DNA of 64,000 bases from RYN-428 sp035551995. GTDB taxonomy: Bacteria > Planctomycetota > Phycisphaerae > Tepidisphaerales > Tepidisphaeraceae. Positions 17,313-26,687 of this stretch are shown piece by piece. The DNA is taken from NCBI GenBank assembly GCA_035551995.1, contig DASZME010000086.1:194584-258583 (forward strand), written 5' to 3'. Each line of letters opens with the position of its first letter. Within the stretch, counting starts at the first letter, position 1. The position numbers and the translations under genes were made by a program. Under the pieces are notes generated by a model. That model saw nothing but the letters and a program-made list of their open reading frames with translations. It searched no databases and had not been told where the DNA came from.

Positions 17313-18323
17313 ATGCGAGGCACGAACGCTCATTTTCCGAAACTCGCCTGGCTGGCGCCGATCTTTTTTCTTCTGGTCGGCTGTGCACATTCTTCACGTC
17401 CGGCTGCTCGGTCGGGTCCAGGGTCGCCCGCTTCGGTTCGCGTCGAAGAGTGGACCTACGGCGGTGAGCCGGCCAAACGGGTCATCACGCCGCACTACGT
17501 AGTTTATGCCACCGTCACCAATGACGATTTTCTGGAATCGGTGGGGCAATTGATGGAAGGGGCGTTGACCGAATATCTGCGATTGGCGCCGGAGGTGGTC
17601 GAGACGGACCATCCGATGGAGTGTTATTTATTCGCCACCCGGCCGCAATGGGCGCAGTTCACCAAGGACAAAACCGGGGACGACGCGGCCATCTATCTGC
17701 AGATCAATCGCGGCGGATATACCGTTCGGGATTGGTATGTGGCCTATTTTCTGGGGGACGTGGGGACTTTTTGCGTGGCGTCGCATGAAGGTTTTCATCA
17801 ATTCGCCGCCCGGCATTTCAAATCGCGAATCCCTCCGTTTCTGGAAGAGGGAATCGCCTGCCTGTTTGAAGACGTCACCTGGGACGGCCGGCTGCCGCGC
17901 TGGGATTTGTCGGTGAACTATGGGCGCCAGGCCGCCTTGAAAAAGGCGGCGGACAAAGGTTTGCTCGTTCCGCTCGGCGACCTCGCGGCGATGCATGCCG
18001 GGCAGATCATCGCCAAATCGCCGGCTCAGATCGGCGGCTTTTATGCCCAGTGCTGGGGCTTCGCCCGATTCCTGTGGGAATACCATCACGGCCAATATCG
18101 GCCCGCGTTGCAAAAGATATTATCGGACGCGGCCGCCGGGACGCTTTATGCATCAGGCGCCGCCCATGCCGGTCTCAACGTGTTCTGGAACCCCAAATCG
18201 GCCAAACCGCTTTTGGAGCATTATCTTCACGCCGATCTGACTGCCGTCGATCGAGAATACCAAGGCTATCTGCTCGATCTGGCACAGCCACGGCCCGATA
18301 CCCAACGCAACGACGGCGGATGA
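17313..18323 (+). CDS. lipoprotein with gluzincin (HExxH) metallopeptidase-like domain
   Basis: A protein of about 336 residues. The N-terminus is a lipoprotein signal (LAPIFFLLVGCAH, lipobox LVGC). The mature part carries VASHEGFHQFAARHF, an HExxH zinc motif (H158, E159, H162), followed 16 residues on by FLEEGIACLFE, whose glutamate is the expected third ligand. This matches the peptidase-MA/DUF1570 group common in planctomycetes. The start at 17313 puts GGAGG (17296-17300) at a sensible distance; the ATG at 17301 directly abuts it. Cell-envelope location is expected. Substrate unknown. Confidence 0.75.
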   Translation: MRGTNAHFPKLAWLAPIFFLLVGCAHSSRPAARSGPGSPASVRVEEWTYGGEPAKRVITPHYVVYATVTNDDFLESVGQLMEGALTEYLRLAPEVVETDHPMECYLFATRPQWAQFTKDKTGDDAAIYLQINRGGYTVRDWYVAYFLGDVGTFCVASHEGFHQFAARHFKSRIPPFLEEGIACLFEDVTWDGRLPRWDLSVNYGRQAALKKAADKGLLVPLGDLAAMHAGQIIAKSPAQIGGFYAQCWGFARFLWEYHHGQYRPALQKILSDAAAGTLYASGAAHAGLNVFWNPKSAKPLLEHYLHADLTAVDREYQGYLLDLAQPRPDTQRNDGG

Positions 18324-18479
18324 AGCGCCCACTCCGCGCCAATTCTCCAAACCTCTGCGCCCCACACTAATGCCGCGGCGTTGTTGATGAAAATGTGCAA
18401 TTTTTGTCTTGGTTTAATAATCCATTCGAGTTAAGATAATGCCGACCTATAAATTATTCGGGGGCGCGGGAGAATGGAA

Positions 18480-18749
18480 ATGCTTCGTCGCATTACTCAC
18501 TTCGATGGGCGCGTTCAGGGTGTCGGTTTTCGCTATACCACCCAAAACATCGCCATGCGTTACAACGTGCACGGCTATGTCCGCAATCTCGCCGACGGGC
18601 GCGTTGAGTTGGTTCTCGAAGGCGAAGATCCGGAAATCGACGGCGTGATCGGGTGTTTACGCCAGAAAATGGGCGGCTTTATTCACCAGGTTCAAAGCAA
18701 CAACTATCCCGCCACCGGCGAGTTCGAATCATTTGGCATTCGCCACTGA
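18480..18749 (+). CDS. acyP: acylphosphatase
   Basis: A protein of 89 residues, the normal size. It contains the signature GRVQGVGFRYTTQ with the phosphate-binding arginine R18 and, later, GYVRNLADGRVELVLEG with the catalytic asparagine N36. It hydrolyses acyl phosphates in the cytoplasm. A start at 18480 was preferred over 18474 because GGGAGA (18468-18473) would touch the earlier ATG. It stands alone between a plus-strand metallopeptidase gene and a convergent minus-strand gene. Confidence 0.94.
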   Translation: MLRRITHFDGRVQGVGFRYTTQNIAMRYNVHGYVRNLADGRVELVLEGEDPEIDGVIGCLRQKMGGFIHQVQSNNYPATGEFESFGIRH

Positions 18750-18764
18750 AATTGTCTCGATCGT

Positions 18765-20795
18765 CTACAGCCCATGCCCGGCATACTGGACAATATTTGC
18801 CAGTAACTGCTTCCATTGATCCCAATCCTCTATCGCCGTTTTTCCGGGGAAATCCGCGCTGTCTCCGAACGGGACGGCAAGAATCACGATCGTTCGCTGA
18901 TCGCCGCCGACGGTGGTCTCCACGATGAAAGGATCGTCGCCGACCTTCATGAGCACCTTCGGGGCGGCGCCGGCCGACGATTTTGACTTCACTTTTTGAA
19001 TGTAGTATTGCCACGGAAGATGGGACAGGTCGATGCCGGTGAAGATCGGATGATCCTTAACCGGCGAGTTCAGCTGGGCCGCCGCTTTAACGATGATGCT
19101 GTGCGGCTCGAACGGAAGAATTTTGTAAATCGGGTGATCGAAATTTTCCTTTTCAAGGCCGAAGCAGTTGTCTCCGCCCGTGTAGACGATGCCGCCGCCG
19201 CGGTCGATCCAATTGGAAAGGACTTGCATGCCCACGAAGCGGGTGACGTCAAAGACGGAATTGTGAAAAACCATCACGCGGTAGTTGAACAGGCGATCAA
19301 AATCGTAGGGGAAATCGGTGAGGCCGGAGGTTCCGCAGAGAAATCCGGGGTGGTAACCGGTTTCGACTTTCACGCCGGGGATGGAATTGATCGCCGCTTC
19401 ATAGCCCAGCAGGCGGGAATGATTACCGAGCAGGGCGAAGACGTTAAAATCTTTGCGGTTGATTTTCAAATCGGCCGCGGGAACCGGAATGTCCGGGTTT
19501 TGCCTGGGGCGGTCCAATAGAGCCACCGGCGTTTTCAGATCCTTCAGCATGTTGGCGCCAAGGGCATAGTCGCCGACGTAAAAATAATCGAAGGTCTTCT
19601 GCACCTGCGAGCCGTCGGGCAGTTCGATAAACATCGTCGTGTGGATCTTAGTCGGATCGGACGACTGGCCGGCGAACGCCGACTCGCCGATCACCGGCTC
19701 GATCCCAAGCCCCTTCAATTCGATCGGCGCCAATGTCGCCTTTTGGTGTTCAGCTGCCAGCAGGTCATATTCGATTTCGGGAACGAGCGTGATCTTCCGC
19801 ACTTTTTTGTAGCTTCCGGCCAGCTTATAACGCAGTCGAAATTGATCCTTCTCTCGAACCGGATCGAGTTGCGTAATCGCATATTCATGCGCGTCGGCGA
19901 CCGCGGAAAGCCCCATCGTCGGGATTACATAGATGCGGGTCTTGAGCGGCTTGCCTTTGAGCACCAGCAAATTATCGTAAATCCACTCGCTGGTATTGGG
20001 TCCGTTGTTATAGAGAAACGAAAGATAGTCGTAGTCCATCAGGTAGACCACGCCCTCCTTCCGCTGCGGCGAAATGTGAGCCGACCACCCGCGATTGAAA
20101 TTGTAAACGTAATCCGTGCCGAGCTTTCCCGGCTCTTCGTTGAGGCCCAAATCCGACGGACGGATCATGTGATCCAACTGCCCGACGTTGATTCGAGCGC
20201 TGTTATGACACCAGTACAGCGGAAGCTTGGCGTTCCCCGCGTCATTGATGAACTCGACGTCGAACAGAAAGTACGGCGTGCCTTGTTGAAGCGTCACCGT
20301 TCGGCGGATCTTCAAATTTTCCAGCAGCTTGGATTTCAGTCCGCTGTCTTTGCCGCCCAACCAGCCGTCGAGCGTTGTTTCAAAGACGACCTGTACCTGA
20401 TCGGGGCCGCGCTGGGTGATCTGATAGTTATAGTATTTGCCGCGAAGTTCCTGATATCGCCAATCTTGTTCCCAGACGTTGTCCTGGAGAAGACCGCCGC
20501 CCTGCTTGAGGTTTTTAGGTTGAACGAGTTCCAGGATTTCGTTTTGCGTGGGACGAAAGGTGAATTTGGTGACGGTTGCGCCGATGTCCGGCATGAGCAA
20601 CATGCTCATCCAATCGGTCTCCATCTGAATGACTTTGTCGCCGTCCTCGTCCTGAATCTCGGCGATATACGCGCCCTGCCGCTGGTTCTGCTGGGCGAAG
20701 GCGGGCATGGCAAGAAACAAAAACGCCAGCGCCATCGTCATCACGATGATTCTCGCGTGGTGACGCGCGACGCGAAGCGGAGCGTTTTGCCTCAT
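18765..20795 (-). CDS. large exported protein with C-terminal glutamine-amidotransferase-like domain
   Basis: A protein of about 676 residues. The start MRQNAPLRV was chosen because AGGGGAA lies upstream and a signal peptide follows (MTMALAFLFLAMPAFAQQ). The first 450 residues are beta-rich with galactose-mutarotase-like features (YIAEIQDEDGDKVIQM, LPLYWCHNSARINVG). The last 200 residues alternate strands and helices (FNVFALLGNHSRLLGYEAAIN, YRVMVFHNSVFDVTRFVGMQVLSNWIDRG cut here, GGIVYTGGDN), which resembles the class I GATase-like/ThuA-like domain seen in carbohydrate-related secreted proteins. No catalytic Cys-His-Glu triad was identified. It is the last gene of a minus-strand run. Function not established. 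Confidence 0.65.
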   Translation of the reverse strand: MRQNAPLRVARHHARIIVMTMALAFLFLAMPAFAQQNQRQGAYIAEIQDEDGDKVIQMETDWMSMLLMPDIGATVTKFTFRPTQNEILELVQPKNLKQGGGLLQDNVWEQDWRYQELRGKYYNYQITQRGPDQVQVVFETTLDGWLGGKDSGLKSKLLENLKIRRTVTLQQGTPYFLFDVEFINDAGNAKLPLYWCHNSARINVGQLDHMIRPSDLGLNEEPGKLGTDYVYNFNRGWSAHISPQRKEGVVYLMDYDYLSFLYNNGPNTSEWIYDNLLVLKGKPLKTRIYVIPTMGLSAVADAHEYAITQLDPVREKDQFRLRYKLAGSYKKVRKITLVPEIEYDLLAAEHQKATLAPIELKGLGIEPVIGESAFAGQSSDPTKIHTTMFIELPDGSQVQKTFDYFYVGDYALGANMLKDLKTPVALLDRPRQNPDIPVPAADLKINRKDFNVFALLGNHSRLLGYEAAINSIPGVKVETGYHPGFLCGTSGLTDFPYDFDRLFNYRVMVFHNSVFDVTRFVGMQVLSNWIDRGGGIVYTGGDNCFGLEKENFDHPIYKILPFEPHSIIVKAAAQLNSPVKDHPIFTGIDLSHLPWQYYIQKVKSKSSAGAAPKVLMKVGDDPFIVETTVGGDQRTIVILAVPFGDSADFPGKTAIEDWDQWKQLLANIVQYAGHGL

Positions 20796-21010
20796 TCGGA
20801 AGTTTCCCCTCAGGCGAAGCAGAACCCTTTGTTTCGCGTCGCGGCGCATCGGTTTATTTCGACACTGCCAAGCGCTCTGCGTCACGTTACCGACGAGCGT
20901 TTTCCGCAACCTTCTCCCGGGATATCGGGCGAGCGAGCAAGCGGCCCACTCGCGAATTTCAGGCCGGGAAAAACCCGCTCGAACGTTCAGTCTGCCCACT
21001 GATTCCTTAT

Positions 21011-23608
21011 TCATTTTCCAAACTCCACCACCAGCGTGCGGCACAGATCGACGCCGGGAAACTGAATGCTCGCCACGTCGCCGTCCTTCTTCAAAGCCAG
21101 CGCCTTGGCGCCGACCGTCGGCTCCCAGGTCAGCATCGACGCCCTGGCGGATTTATACCCCTCGGGAAATTTAACCCGCACCTCAAACGCCTCCTTCACC
21201 GGCGGCGGCATTTCCCCCGTCTTATTTCGCCGAAATCGTTCGCTCAACGGCGGGTTGATCAGCGGCACGACATAACGGCGCACGCTCCCGATATCCTCGA
21301 AGACCGCCGTTTCGGCGAACCAAAGCGGACTGGCGCTGTTGACGGCGATCTTATCTTCCGCGCCCGTCAACGGCACAAGCCCCTTCGATCGGAAAAACTC
21401 GCCATATCGCGTGATGAACGCGCCAAGGCTCGAATCGCTGTACGGCGGCGGCGAAAAATTTCCCACATACACCGACCCGCTGGCGACGATGAACGTGCTC
21501 CAGTAAATGTCGTCGTGCGCGAAGTACCCGTTGCCGTTGCGGTAGGGGGAAAACAGCTCGTAAATCCCGCCGTATTTGCGGGCGACGGCGCACTTGGTTC
21601 GCATGCTCCAGACGGCGTCCTCGAAACGGTTCATGTAATGCGTGAAGCTTGGATGGTCCATCGTCCCTTCGTCCATCAACATTCCCCCGGCCTTACACAG
21701 GGCGATCCATTCCGGGTAATCTTCCGGCGGTTTTGGGGTGACGTCGCGCACGCCGACTTGCTCAAGATAGGCGTACGTATCCTGGTTGGCGCCGAATTCA
21801 AAGTCCGGATTTAGCTTGTGAAGCGTTGCGGAAAATCCTTCGAAGTTCTTCGCCGCGACGGCCATCGCGTCCTTCATGTCGTAGGGGAGCGTCGTGCCCA
21901 GGACCGTTTTGGTCGTAGAGGGGCCGAACATGCCCACGTCAAAACGAATTCCGTCATACCCCGTTCGCGTGACGAACGAAACCGCATCCCTGGTAACGCG
22001 ATCCATCAGGATCGGGTCCCACCACATCATGCCCAATTCCGCGTGCGGTATTTTCGCGCCCGGCTCGGGATATCCCTTGCTAAAATCCTGCCTCGCGAGC
22101 CATTGGTCGTATTCCAAATTTTTGCGATAGACTTCGTCGATCAAGGTATTTAGTCGGCCTGATACCCACTCCGGATGTTTCTCGTACATCTCGATGACCG
22201 GAACGCCCGTTCCGCCGGCGAAGAGGTACATATGCGTCGCGATGCCTTGGGCGCGGTTCATGTCGATGCCGGCTTTGGTGAGCGTGTAGGATTGCGGAAT
22301 TCCGCCGCTGGACATGCCGGATATCCACGTCTCGCCGGGAACGGTCATGCCCGCGCAGTCGCCGCGCGTGGCGCCGAAGACTTCGACCTGGTTTTGGAAC
22401 GATTCATTTTGCCGATAGGGATCGACGTCCCGGCAGTTACTTCCGGAGACGAGCGCGGGATAAACCTGCGCCGAGACGGTGAAGAAATCGCGAGCGGTCG
22501 AATCGGACTTTTCCCCGCCGCCGGGCGATTTCACTTCCGCCACGACTTCATAACCCCACGGCGCGGTCCGGGGCGTGGTTTGCCAGGTCAGGGCGAGCTT
22601 TTGCTCCGCGCCCGCCGCCAGTTCGACCTCCTGTTGCGCGATCGGCGTTCGCAAGTCGATGCCATGAACCAGGTAGATCGCCACTGTCCGTTTTTGCGCC
22701 GCGGCCGTGTAGTTCTGGAGCGACACTTCGATCGGCTGCTCCATCCCCGGGCGAATCCAGATTTTTCGCGGCTTGACATACCGCACCGTGATCGACGGCG
22801 ACGGCTCGATCTTCTCGATCTTGATCCAGTCGATCTTCACCTGTCGCAGCGAATTGGGCGCAAGCCCCGTCTCGGCGTTGTATTTCGTCTGCGGCAGATC
22901 GACCGCGATCCGAAATCCCAAGGGAGGCGCGGGCGCTTTCGCCGCCGGTTTGGCCGAGGGGTAAACCTTTTCAAAATATTCGGCGTTATGGCCGGCATGG
23001 TAGGCGTGCCGGGCCGCGAGCCGCTTTTCTCCCGTCTGATCCGGCTCATACAAAAACGATATCGTCTGAAATTTCCCCGCCTCACCCAGATCGACGCCAT
23101 AGAAACTTTTAGCGATGGACGTGGCGCCGACGTTTACCGCCAATCGGATCGGCGTCGCGATCACATTCGTATCCCCTTCAAATGCGATTCTCGCGCTGAC
23201 CCGATACACGCCGGGCTTAAGCGCATCCCATTTAACGATCGGCGTCAGCGCCAATGGGTACGGATGACTTGCGATCTCGCTTCGGATAACCCGCTGCACC
23301 AGCGCCGCCGGCTCATCCCTGGGCTCCGGCAAGGTCTCGTCGGGCTTTGCGCCGGCTTTGATCGCCGCCGCTCGATCGGCCTTCACGACCGCCGCCGGCC
23401 GGATCGATTCGGCGTCGGCGTCCGGCTCGATCGACAAGCCCAGCTTCGCATCGACCTTCCCCGCCGGGATTTCCCATGCCGGCCAGACGATCCGTTCCGC
23501 GGGTACCGGTGCGGTTTTCGCGCCGGCGCCAGGCGTTTGCGGGGATGTCAGCACGCAGAAAAACAGTGCGCCCGCAAAAATGTTCCGCCACGCTGAACCG
23601 ACCGCCAT
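21011..23608 (-). CDS. large secreted glycoside-hydrolase-like protein (TIM-barrel)
   Basis: A protein of 865 residues with a signal peptide (IFAGALFFCVLTSPQTPGAGA). The N-terminal 370 residues are beta-rich, with long jelly-roll-like strands. The region from about residue 390 behaves like a glycosidase barrel: WWDPILMDRVTRDAVSFV, then TGYDGIRFDVGMFGP, whose Asp lies where alpha-amylase-type barrels (GH13/GH36/GH66 and relatives) place the nucleophile, and later DFEFGANQDTYAYLE. A C-terminal beta domain follows. The exact family cannot be assigned by eye. GGGAG precedes the ATG. It starts 12 bp after the DsbA-like gene. Confidence 0.65.
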   Translation of the reverse strand: MAVGSAWRNIFAGALFFCVLTSPQTPGAGAKTAPVPAERIVWPAWEIPAGKVDAKLGLSIEPDADAESIRPAAVVKADRAAAIKAGAKPDETLPEPRDEPAALVQRVIRSEIASHPYPLALTPIVKWDALKPGVYRVSARIAFEGDTNVIATPIRLAVNVGATSIAKSFYGVDLGEAGKFQTISFLYEPDQTGEKRLAARHAYHAGHNAEYFEKVYPSAKPAAKAPAPPLGFRIAVDLPQTKYNAETGLAPNSLRQVKIDWIKIEKIEPSPSITVRYVKPRKIWIRPGMEQPIEVSLQNYTAAAQKRTVAIYLVHGIDLRTPIAQQEVELAAGAEQKLALTWQTTPRTAPWGYEVVAEVKSPGGGEKSDSTARDFFTVSAQVYPALVSGSNCRDVDPYRQNESFQNQVEVFGATRGDCAGMTVPGETWISGMSSGGIPQSYTLTKAGIDMNRAQGIATHMYLFAGGTGVPVIEMYEKHPEWVSGRLNTLIDEVYRKNLEYDQWLARQDFSKGYPEPGAKIPHAELGMMWWDPILMDRVTRDAVSFVTRTGYDGIRFDVGMFGPSTTKTVLGTTLPYDMKDAMAVAAKNFEGFSATLHKLNPDFEFGANQDTYAYLEQVGVRDVTPKPPEDYPEWIALCKAGGMLMDEGTMDHPSFTHYMNRFEDAVWSMRTKCAVARKYGGIYELFSPYRNGNGYFAHDDIYWSTFIVASGSVYVGNFSPPPYSDSSLGAFITRYGEFFRSKGLVPLTGAEDKIAVNSASPLWFAETAVFEDIGSVRRYVVPLINPPLSERFRRNKTGEMPPPVKEAFEVRVKFPEGYKSARASMLTWEPTVGAKALALKKDGDVASIQFPGVDLCRTLVVEFGK

Positions 23609-23620
23609 GCGAACTCCCGT

Positions 23621-24154
23621 TCATTCGGTATTGGAGACTTGAGCTTCTATCGCCGCGGCCAACACGTCAAACTCGAACGAATCGTCGTGACGATGTCCGT
23701 TGATGAAGAAGGTCGGGGTTCCGTTAACGCCGCTGCGCACGCCGCCGACGAAATCCTCCTTGACGCGGGCGGCATATTCGTGGTTAGTCAGGGCGACGTC
23801 GAGTGTTGACGACGAGAGCCCCAGCGACTGGGCCAGTTCGAGCAGGAGCGGTTTGCCCAACGCCTCCTGGTTTTCGTAAATGGCGTCGTGCATCTCCCAA
23901 AAGCGGCCGTGCCTGGCCGCGAACTCCGCCGCCTCGGCGGCGATCTCGGCGCTGGGGTGCGCCTGGTTCAGCGGAAAATTCCGGAAGACAAACGCCAGCC
24001 GTTCGCCAAAACGCTCCTTGACCCTCTTGGCGATCGGATACGCGCTCGCGCAGTGCGGGCATTCATAATCGCCGTATTCGACAAGAACGATTGGGGCGTT
24101 TAAGTCGCCCTGGATGTGATCGTGCGACGTAACCGGTACTTTTAACGTAGCCAT
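23621..24154 (-). CDS. DsbA-family thiol-disulfide oxidoreductase
   Basis: A thioredoxin-fold protein of 177 residues with the redox motif CPHC (C32-C35 in EYGDYECPHCASAYP) and the cis-proline loop GVNGTPTFFING. There is no signal peptide, so it is probably cytoplasmic, like the DSBA/FrnE-like and NhaA-associated thioredoxin_4 proteins. AAGGAGA precedes the ATG. It lies between a peroxiredoxin gene (24 bp upstream) and a secreted glycosidase-like gene (12 bp downstream), so a shared transcript is likely. Confidence 0.88.
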   Translation of the reverse strand: MATLKVPVTSHDHIQGDLNAPIVLVEYGDYECPHCASAYPIAKRVKERFGERLAFVFRNFPLNQAHPSAEIAAEAAEFAARHGRFWEMHDAIYENQEALGKPLLLELAQSLGLSSSTLDVALTNHEYAARVKEDFVGGVRSGVNGTPTFFINGHRHDDSFEFDVLAAAIEAQVSNTE

Positions 24155-24178
24155 GACGTCTCCTTGATATTCACGTTT

Positions 24179-24646
24179 TTACTTTTTCATCTCTTCCAAC
24201 GCCTGCAGGATTCCGTCGGCGCCGGGATTGACCGCGACCGGGGAACAATAGCTCCAGGTGATGATTCCCGTCGGATCGATCACGAACAAGGCGCGCTCGG
24301 AGATCCCTTCCGCCTCGCGATACGCGCCATATTTTTTGGCGACGGCGCCTTTGGGCTCAAAATCCGACAGCAGGGGAAAGTGCAAACGACGGTCTTTGGC
24401 GAACGCCTCATGGCACCAAGACCCATCGACGGAGATCCCAAGCAACTCGGCCTTGTGTTTTTGAAACTCCGGAAGAATTTCGTTGTACAACGCCATCTGA
24501 TCTCCGCACACCGGGCTCCAGTCGGCGGGATAAAACGCAAGGATCACCGGCTGTCCGCGAAGCTCCTCGAGGGCCAGCTTTTGGTCGGGGGTCACATGCA
24601 GCGAGAAGTCCGGCGCCAGCACGCCGGGTTCCAAAATATGATTCAT
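24179..24646 (-). CDS. peroxiredoxin (AhpC/TSA family)
   Basis: A protein of 155 residues. Its thioredoxin-fold motif FYPADWSPVCGDQMALYNEI contains the peroxidatic cysteine C47. It has PGVLAPDFSL at the N-terminus and ALFVIDPTGIITWSY in the later strand, as in AhpC-TSA peroxiredoxins. A second Cys (SWCHEAFAKD) and a third (YCSPVAV) could resolve the sulfenic acid. It reduces peroxides in the cytoplasm. It is the promoter-proximal gene of the minus-strand run 24646-18765 and is divergent from the pseudouridine synthase gene. Confidence 0.93.
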   Translation of the reverse strand: MNHILEPGVLAPDFSLHVTPDQKLALEELRGQPVILAFYPADWSPVCGDQMALYNEILPEFQKHKAELLGISVDGSWCHEAFAKDRRLHFPLLSDFEPKGAVAKKYGAYREAEGISERALFVIDPTGIITWSYCSPVAVNPGADGILQALEEMKK

Positions 24647-24886
24647 TTTTGCCTCTTAAACAAAGTGATTTCGCCTGTTTGGGAGCAGTTGAAATGTTAT
24701 CGCGCGGGCGTCCCGCGCGTCTCCCAGCCAAAACCGTACGATCCGAACGGCTGTGCCGCTGAGTATTCAAATTTTCCCGTTCGCGGTTGACGCAGAAAAG
24801 TTTGTACCGCCGCCGACACGGAACTGACAAGATGCTTTCCCGCCGCGCGCCGGGATTTTTTGGACGATTTCCGTCATAATGCCCCC

Positions 24887-25807
24887 GTGAAAGAACGGAT
24901 TCAAAAAGTGCTCGGCAACGCCGGCGTCGCCTCACGGCGCAGTATCGAACAGATGGTCCTCGATGGTCGGGTGACGGTAAACGGCAAGATCATTCAAGCC
25001 CTGCCGGTCCTCATCGATCCGGAAAAGGACAAGGTTTCGGTCGACGGCGAAGCGATTCGCCTTGCCCGCGGCGGCCGTACCGGCGGTGGGGCGAAAGGCG
25101 CCGCGCCAGGCGCGCGCGGCGCCCACGAAGCGCCCGTCGGACGTCGCTTCTACTTCCTGCTCAACAAGCCCAAGGGCGTTTACAGTTCCGCCTCAAACAA
25201 CAATCCCAACGAAGCCCGCCAGACCAAGGCGACCGATTTCCTTCCGCCGGGCCTTCCCGGGCGGCTTTACCCGGTCGGCGAGCTTGACGCGGATTCCAAG
25301 GGCCTCTTGCTGCTCACCAACGACGGCGATCTCACCAATCGCATGACTCATCCCCGCTACGGCATCGCCAAGGTCTACCGCGCCATCGTGGATGGATCGA
25401 TCACGCCCGAAGCGCTCAAGGAGCTGCAGGAAGGCGTCTGGCTGGCCGACCCGTATACCGGCGAAGCGTTCAAAACCGCCGCCACGCAAGTCTCGGTCGT
25501 CAAGCGCCTGCGCGAGCGAAGCGTGTTGGACATTACCATCCACGAGGGAAAAAACCGCCAGATTCGCCGGTTGCTGGCCAAGCTGGGCCACAAGGCGCGC
25601 GAGCTGACGCGCACGAAAATGGGTCCGCTGACGCTGGTTGGACTGAAGCCGGGCCAGTTCCGCGAACTATCGCCGCGCGAAGTCCGTCGGTTGCGCGAGG
25701 TGACGGAAAAGCCGGCGGGCAAGGCGCCGGCAAAGCACGGCCGAGGGATTCAGGATCGCGCGGCAACGCCCGCCGTGGAGTTGGAAACCGACGACGATGA
25801 CGATTGA
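24887..25807 (+). CDS. RsuA/RluB-type rRNA pseudouridine synthase
   Basis: A protein of about 306 residues starting at GTG (KERIQKVLGNAGVASRRS). An N-terminal S4 RNA-binding domain (residues 1-60, with VLDGRVTVNGK) is followed by the catalytic domain: RFYFLLNKPKGVYSS, VGELDADSKGLLLLTNDGDL with the catalytic Asp, and NRQIRRLLAKLGHKARELTRT. It isomerises a uridine in large or small subunit rRNA; which site is not clear from sequence. A Gly/Ala-rich spacer (residues 64-85) separates the domains and an acidic tail ends the protein. Confidence 0.93.
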   Translation: MKERIQKVLGNAGVASRRSIEQMVLDGRVTVNGKIIQALPVLIDPEKDKVSVDGEAIRLARGGRTGGGAKGAAPGARGAHEAPVGRRFYFLLNKPKGVYSSASNNNPNEARQTKATDFLPPGLPGRLYPVGELDADSKGLLLLTNDGDLTNRMTHPRYGIAKVYRAIVDGSITPEALKELQEGVWLADPYTGEAFKTAATQVSVVKRLRERSVLDITIHEGKNRQIRRLLAKLGHKARELTRTKMGPLTLVGLKPGQFRELSPREVRRLREVTEKPAGKAPAKHGRGIQDRAATPAVELETDDDDD

Positions 25808-25933
25808 GAACGGCCGCCGCCCCCTTCGCTCGTTTCCCGCGCGCGACGGTTGCCGCGAATCCGTCAAGCGTGCGGCCGGAAAAAACGCACGAACGGCGAT
25901 TGTTCTGGTAAGATAATGTTGAAAGGAAGTTTA

Positions 25934-26587
25934 ATGCTTCACTTCAAATCTTTGGTCAAACCGTTATTCATCGTCGTTCTGTCGCTGGCGGCGCTAGCGC
26001 CGTTCGTGGAGCGCGCGATGAGCGGGGCGCCCTCGCGCGAACGCACGCCCAAGGAACTCGAGCGCGACCGCTGGGAAAATCTTGTTCTGTTTTATGGCGA
26101 TGAAGAGACCGGCGAGTGGTCATTGCGAATCGACGACAAAAGCGTCTCCCAGCGGGCATGGTTCGAGTGGCTTGAACTATGGCAGTTCGACGCGAATGAC
26201 GGCGCGTGGCATCCGGTGAAAACGGATAAGTTCGCCAAGCCGATCGTCCTGCCCAAACAGAAGGGAACCGATCAGCCGGAAGGAAATCAGGTGCTCGTGA
26301 AACTGGAGGAGATCCCGCCGCAGACCGCCGGATTGTGGTATGCGAAGTGGCGGGTTGACGGAACGGATTGCGGCACGGTCATGCGCGTCGGCACCAATCG
26401 CACGAGCAACCACGTTCAAATTCAGGCGCCTCCGCCGGGGATGCTCAAGATGGCCGTCCCGCTGACGCTGGAAAAAGCGGTGGGGATGATCATCCCCGAT
26501 CCCCGCGTCTACTGCATCACGGGCGGCCCGGGAAAACCCGTCGCCGGCGCCACGACCAATCCCGCGAAAAGCGAAGTCGAAAAATAA
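25934..26587 (+). CDS. exported or membrane-anchored hypothetical protein
   Basis: A protein of 217 residues. ATG at 25934 has AAGGAAG at ideal spacing. The N-terminus is a signal peptide or anchor (LVKPLFIVVLSLAALAPFV). The remainder is soluble, with WRVDGTDCGTVMRVGTNRTSN and a late PRVYCITGGPGKPVAG, giving two cysteines. No family was recognised. It is convergent with the Lrp/AhbAB-like gene, with about 100 bp between their ends. Confidence 0.6.
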   Translation: MLHFKSLVKPLFIVVLSLAALAPFVERAMSGAPSRERTPKELERDRWENLVLFYGDEETGEWSLRIDDKSVSQRAWFEWLELWQFDANDGAWHPVKTDKFAKPIVLPKQKGTDQPEGNQVLVKLEEIPPQTAGLWYAKWRVDGTDCGTVMRVGTNRTSNHVQIQAPPPGMLKMAVPLTLEKAVGMIIPDPRVYCITGGPGKPVAGATTNPAKSEVEK

Positions 26588-26687
26588 AACGACCGACATC
26601 ATTTACCGCGCCGCAGACGCCGAAGAAACATCTTGCGAGCAATTTCGGACGAGCATGTCCCGCGCCGTCGCGACGACTCGGCGAGCG

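Noticed and set aside
19641..21002. Plus-strand open frame of 453 codons
   Set aside because: Antisense to the exported protein at 18765, which has a signal peptide, ribosome-binding site and domain structure; the antisense frame has none.
22175..23596. Plus-strand open frame of 473 codons
   Set aside because: Arg/Asp-rich shadow of the glycosidase-like gene at 21011-23608.
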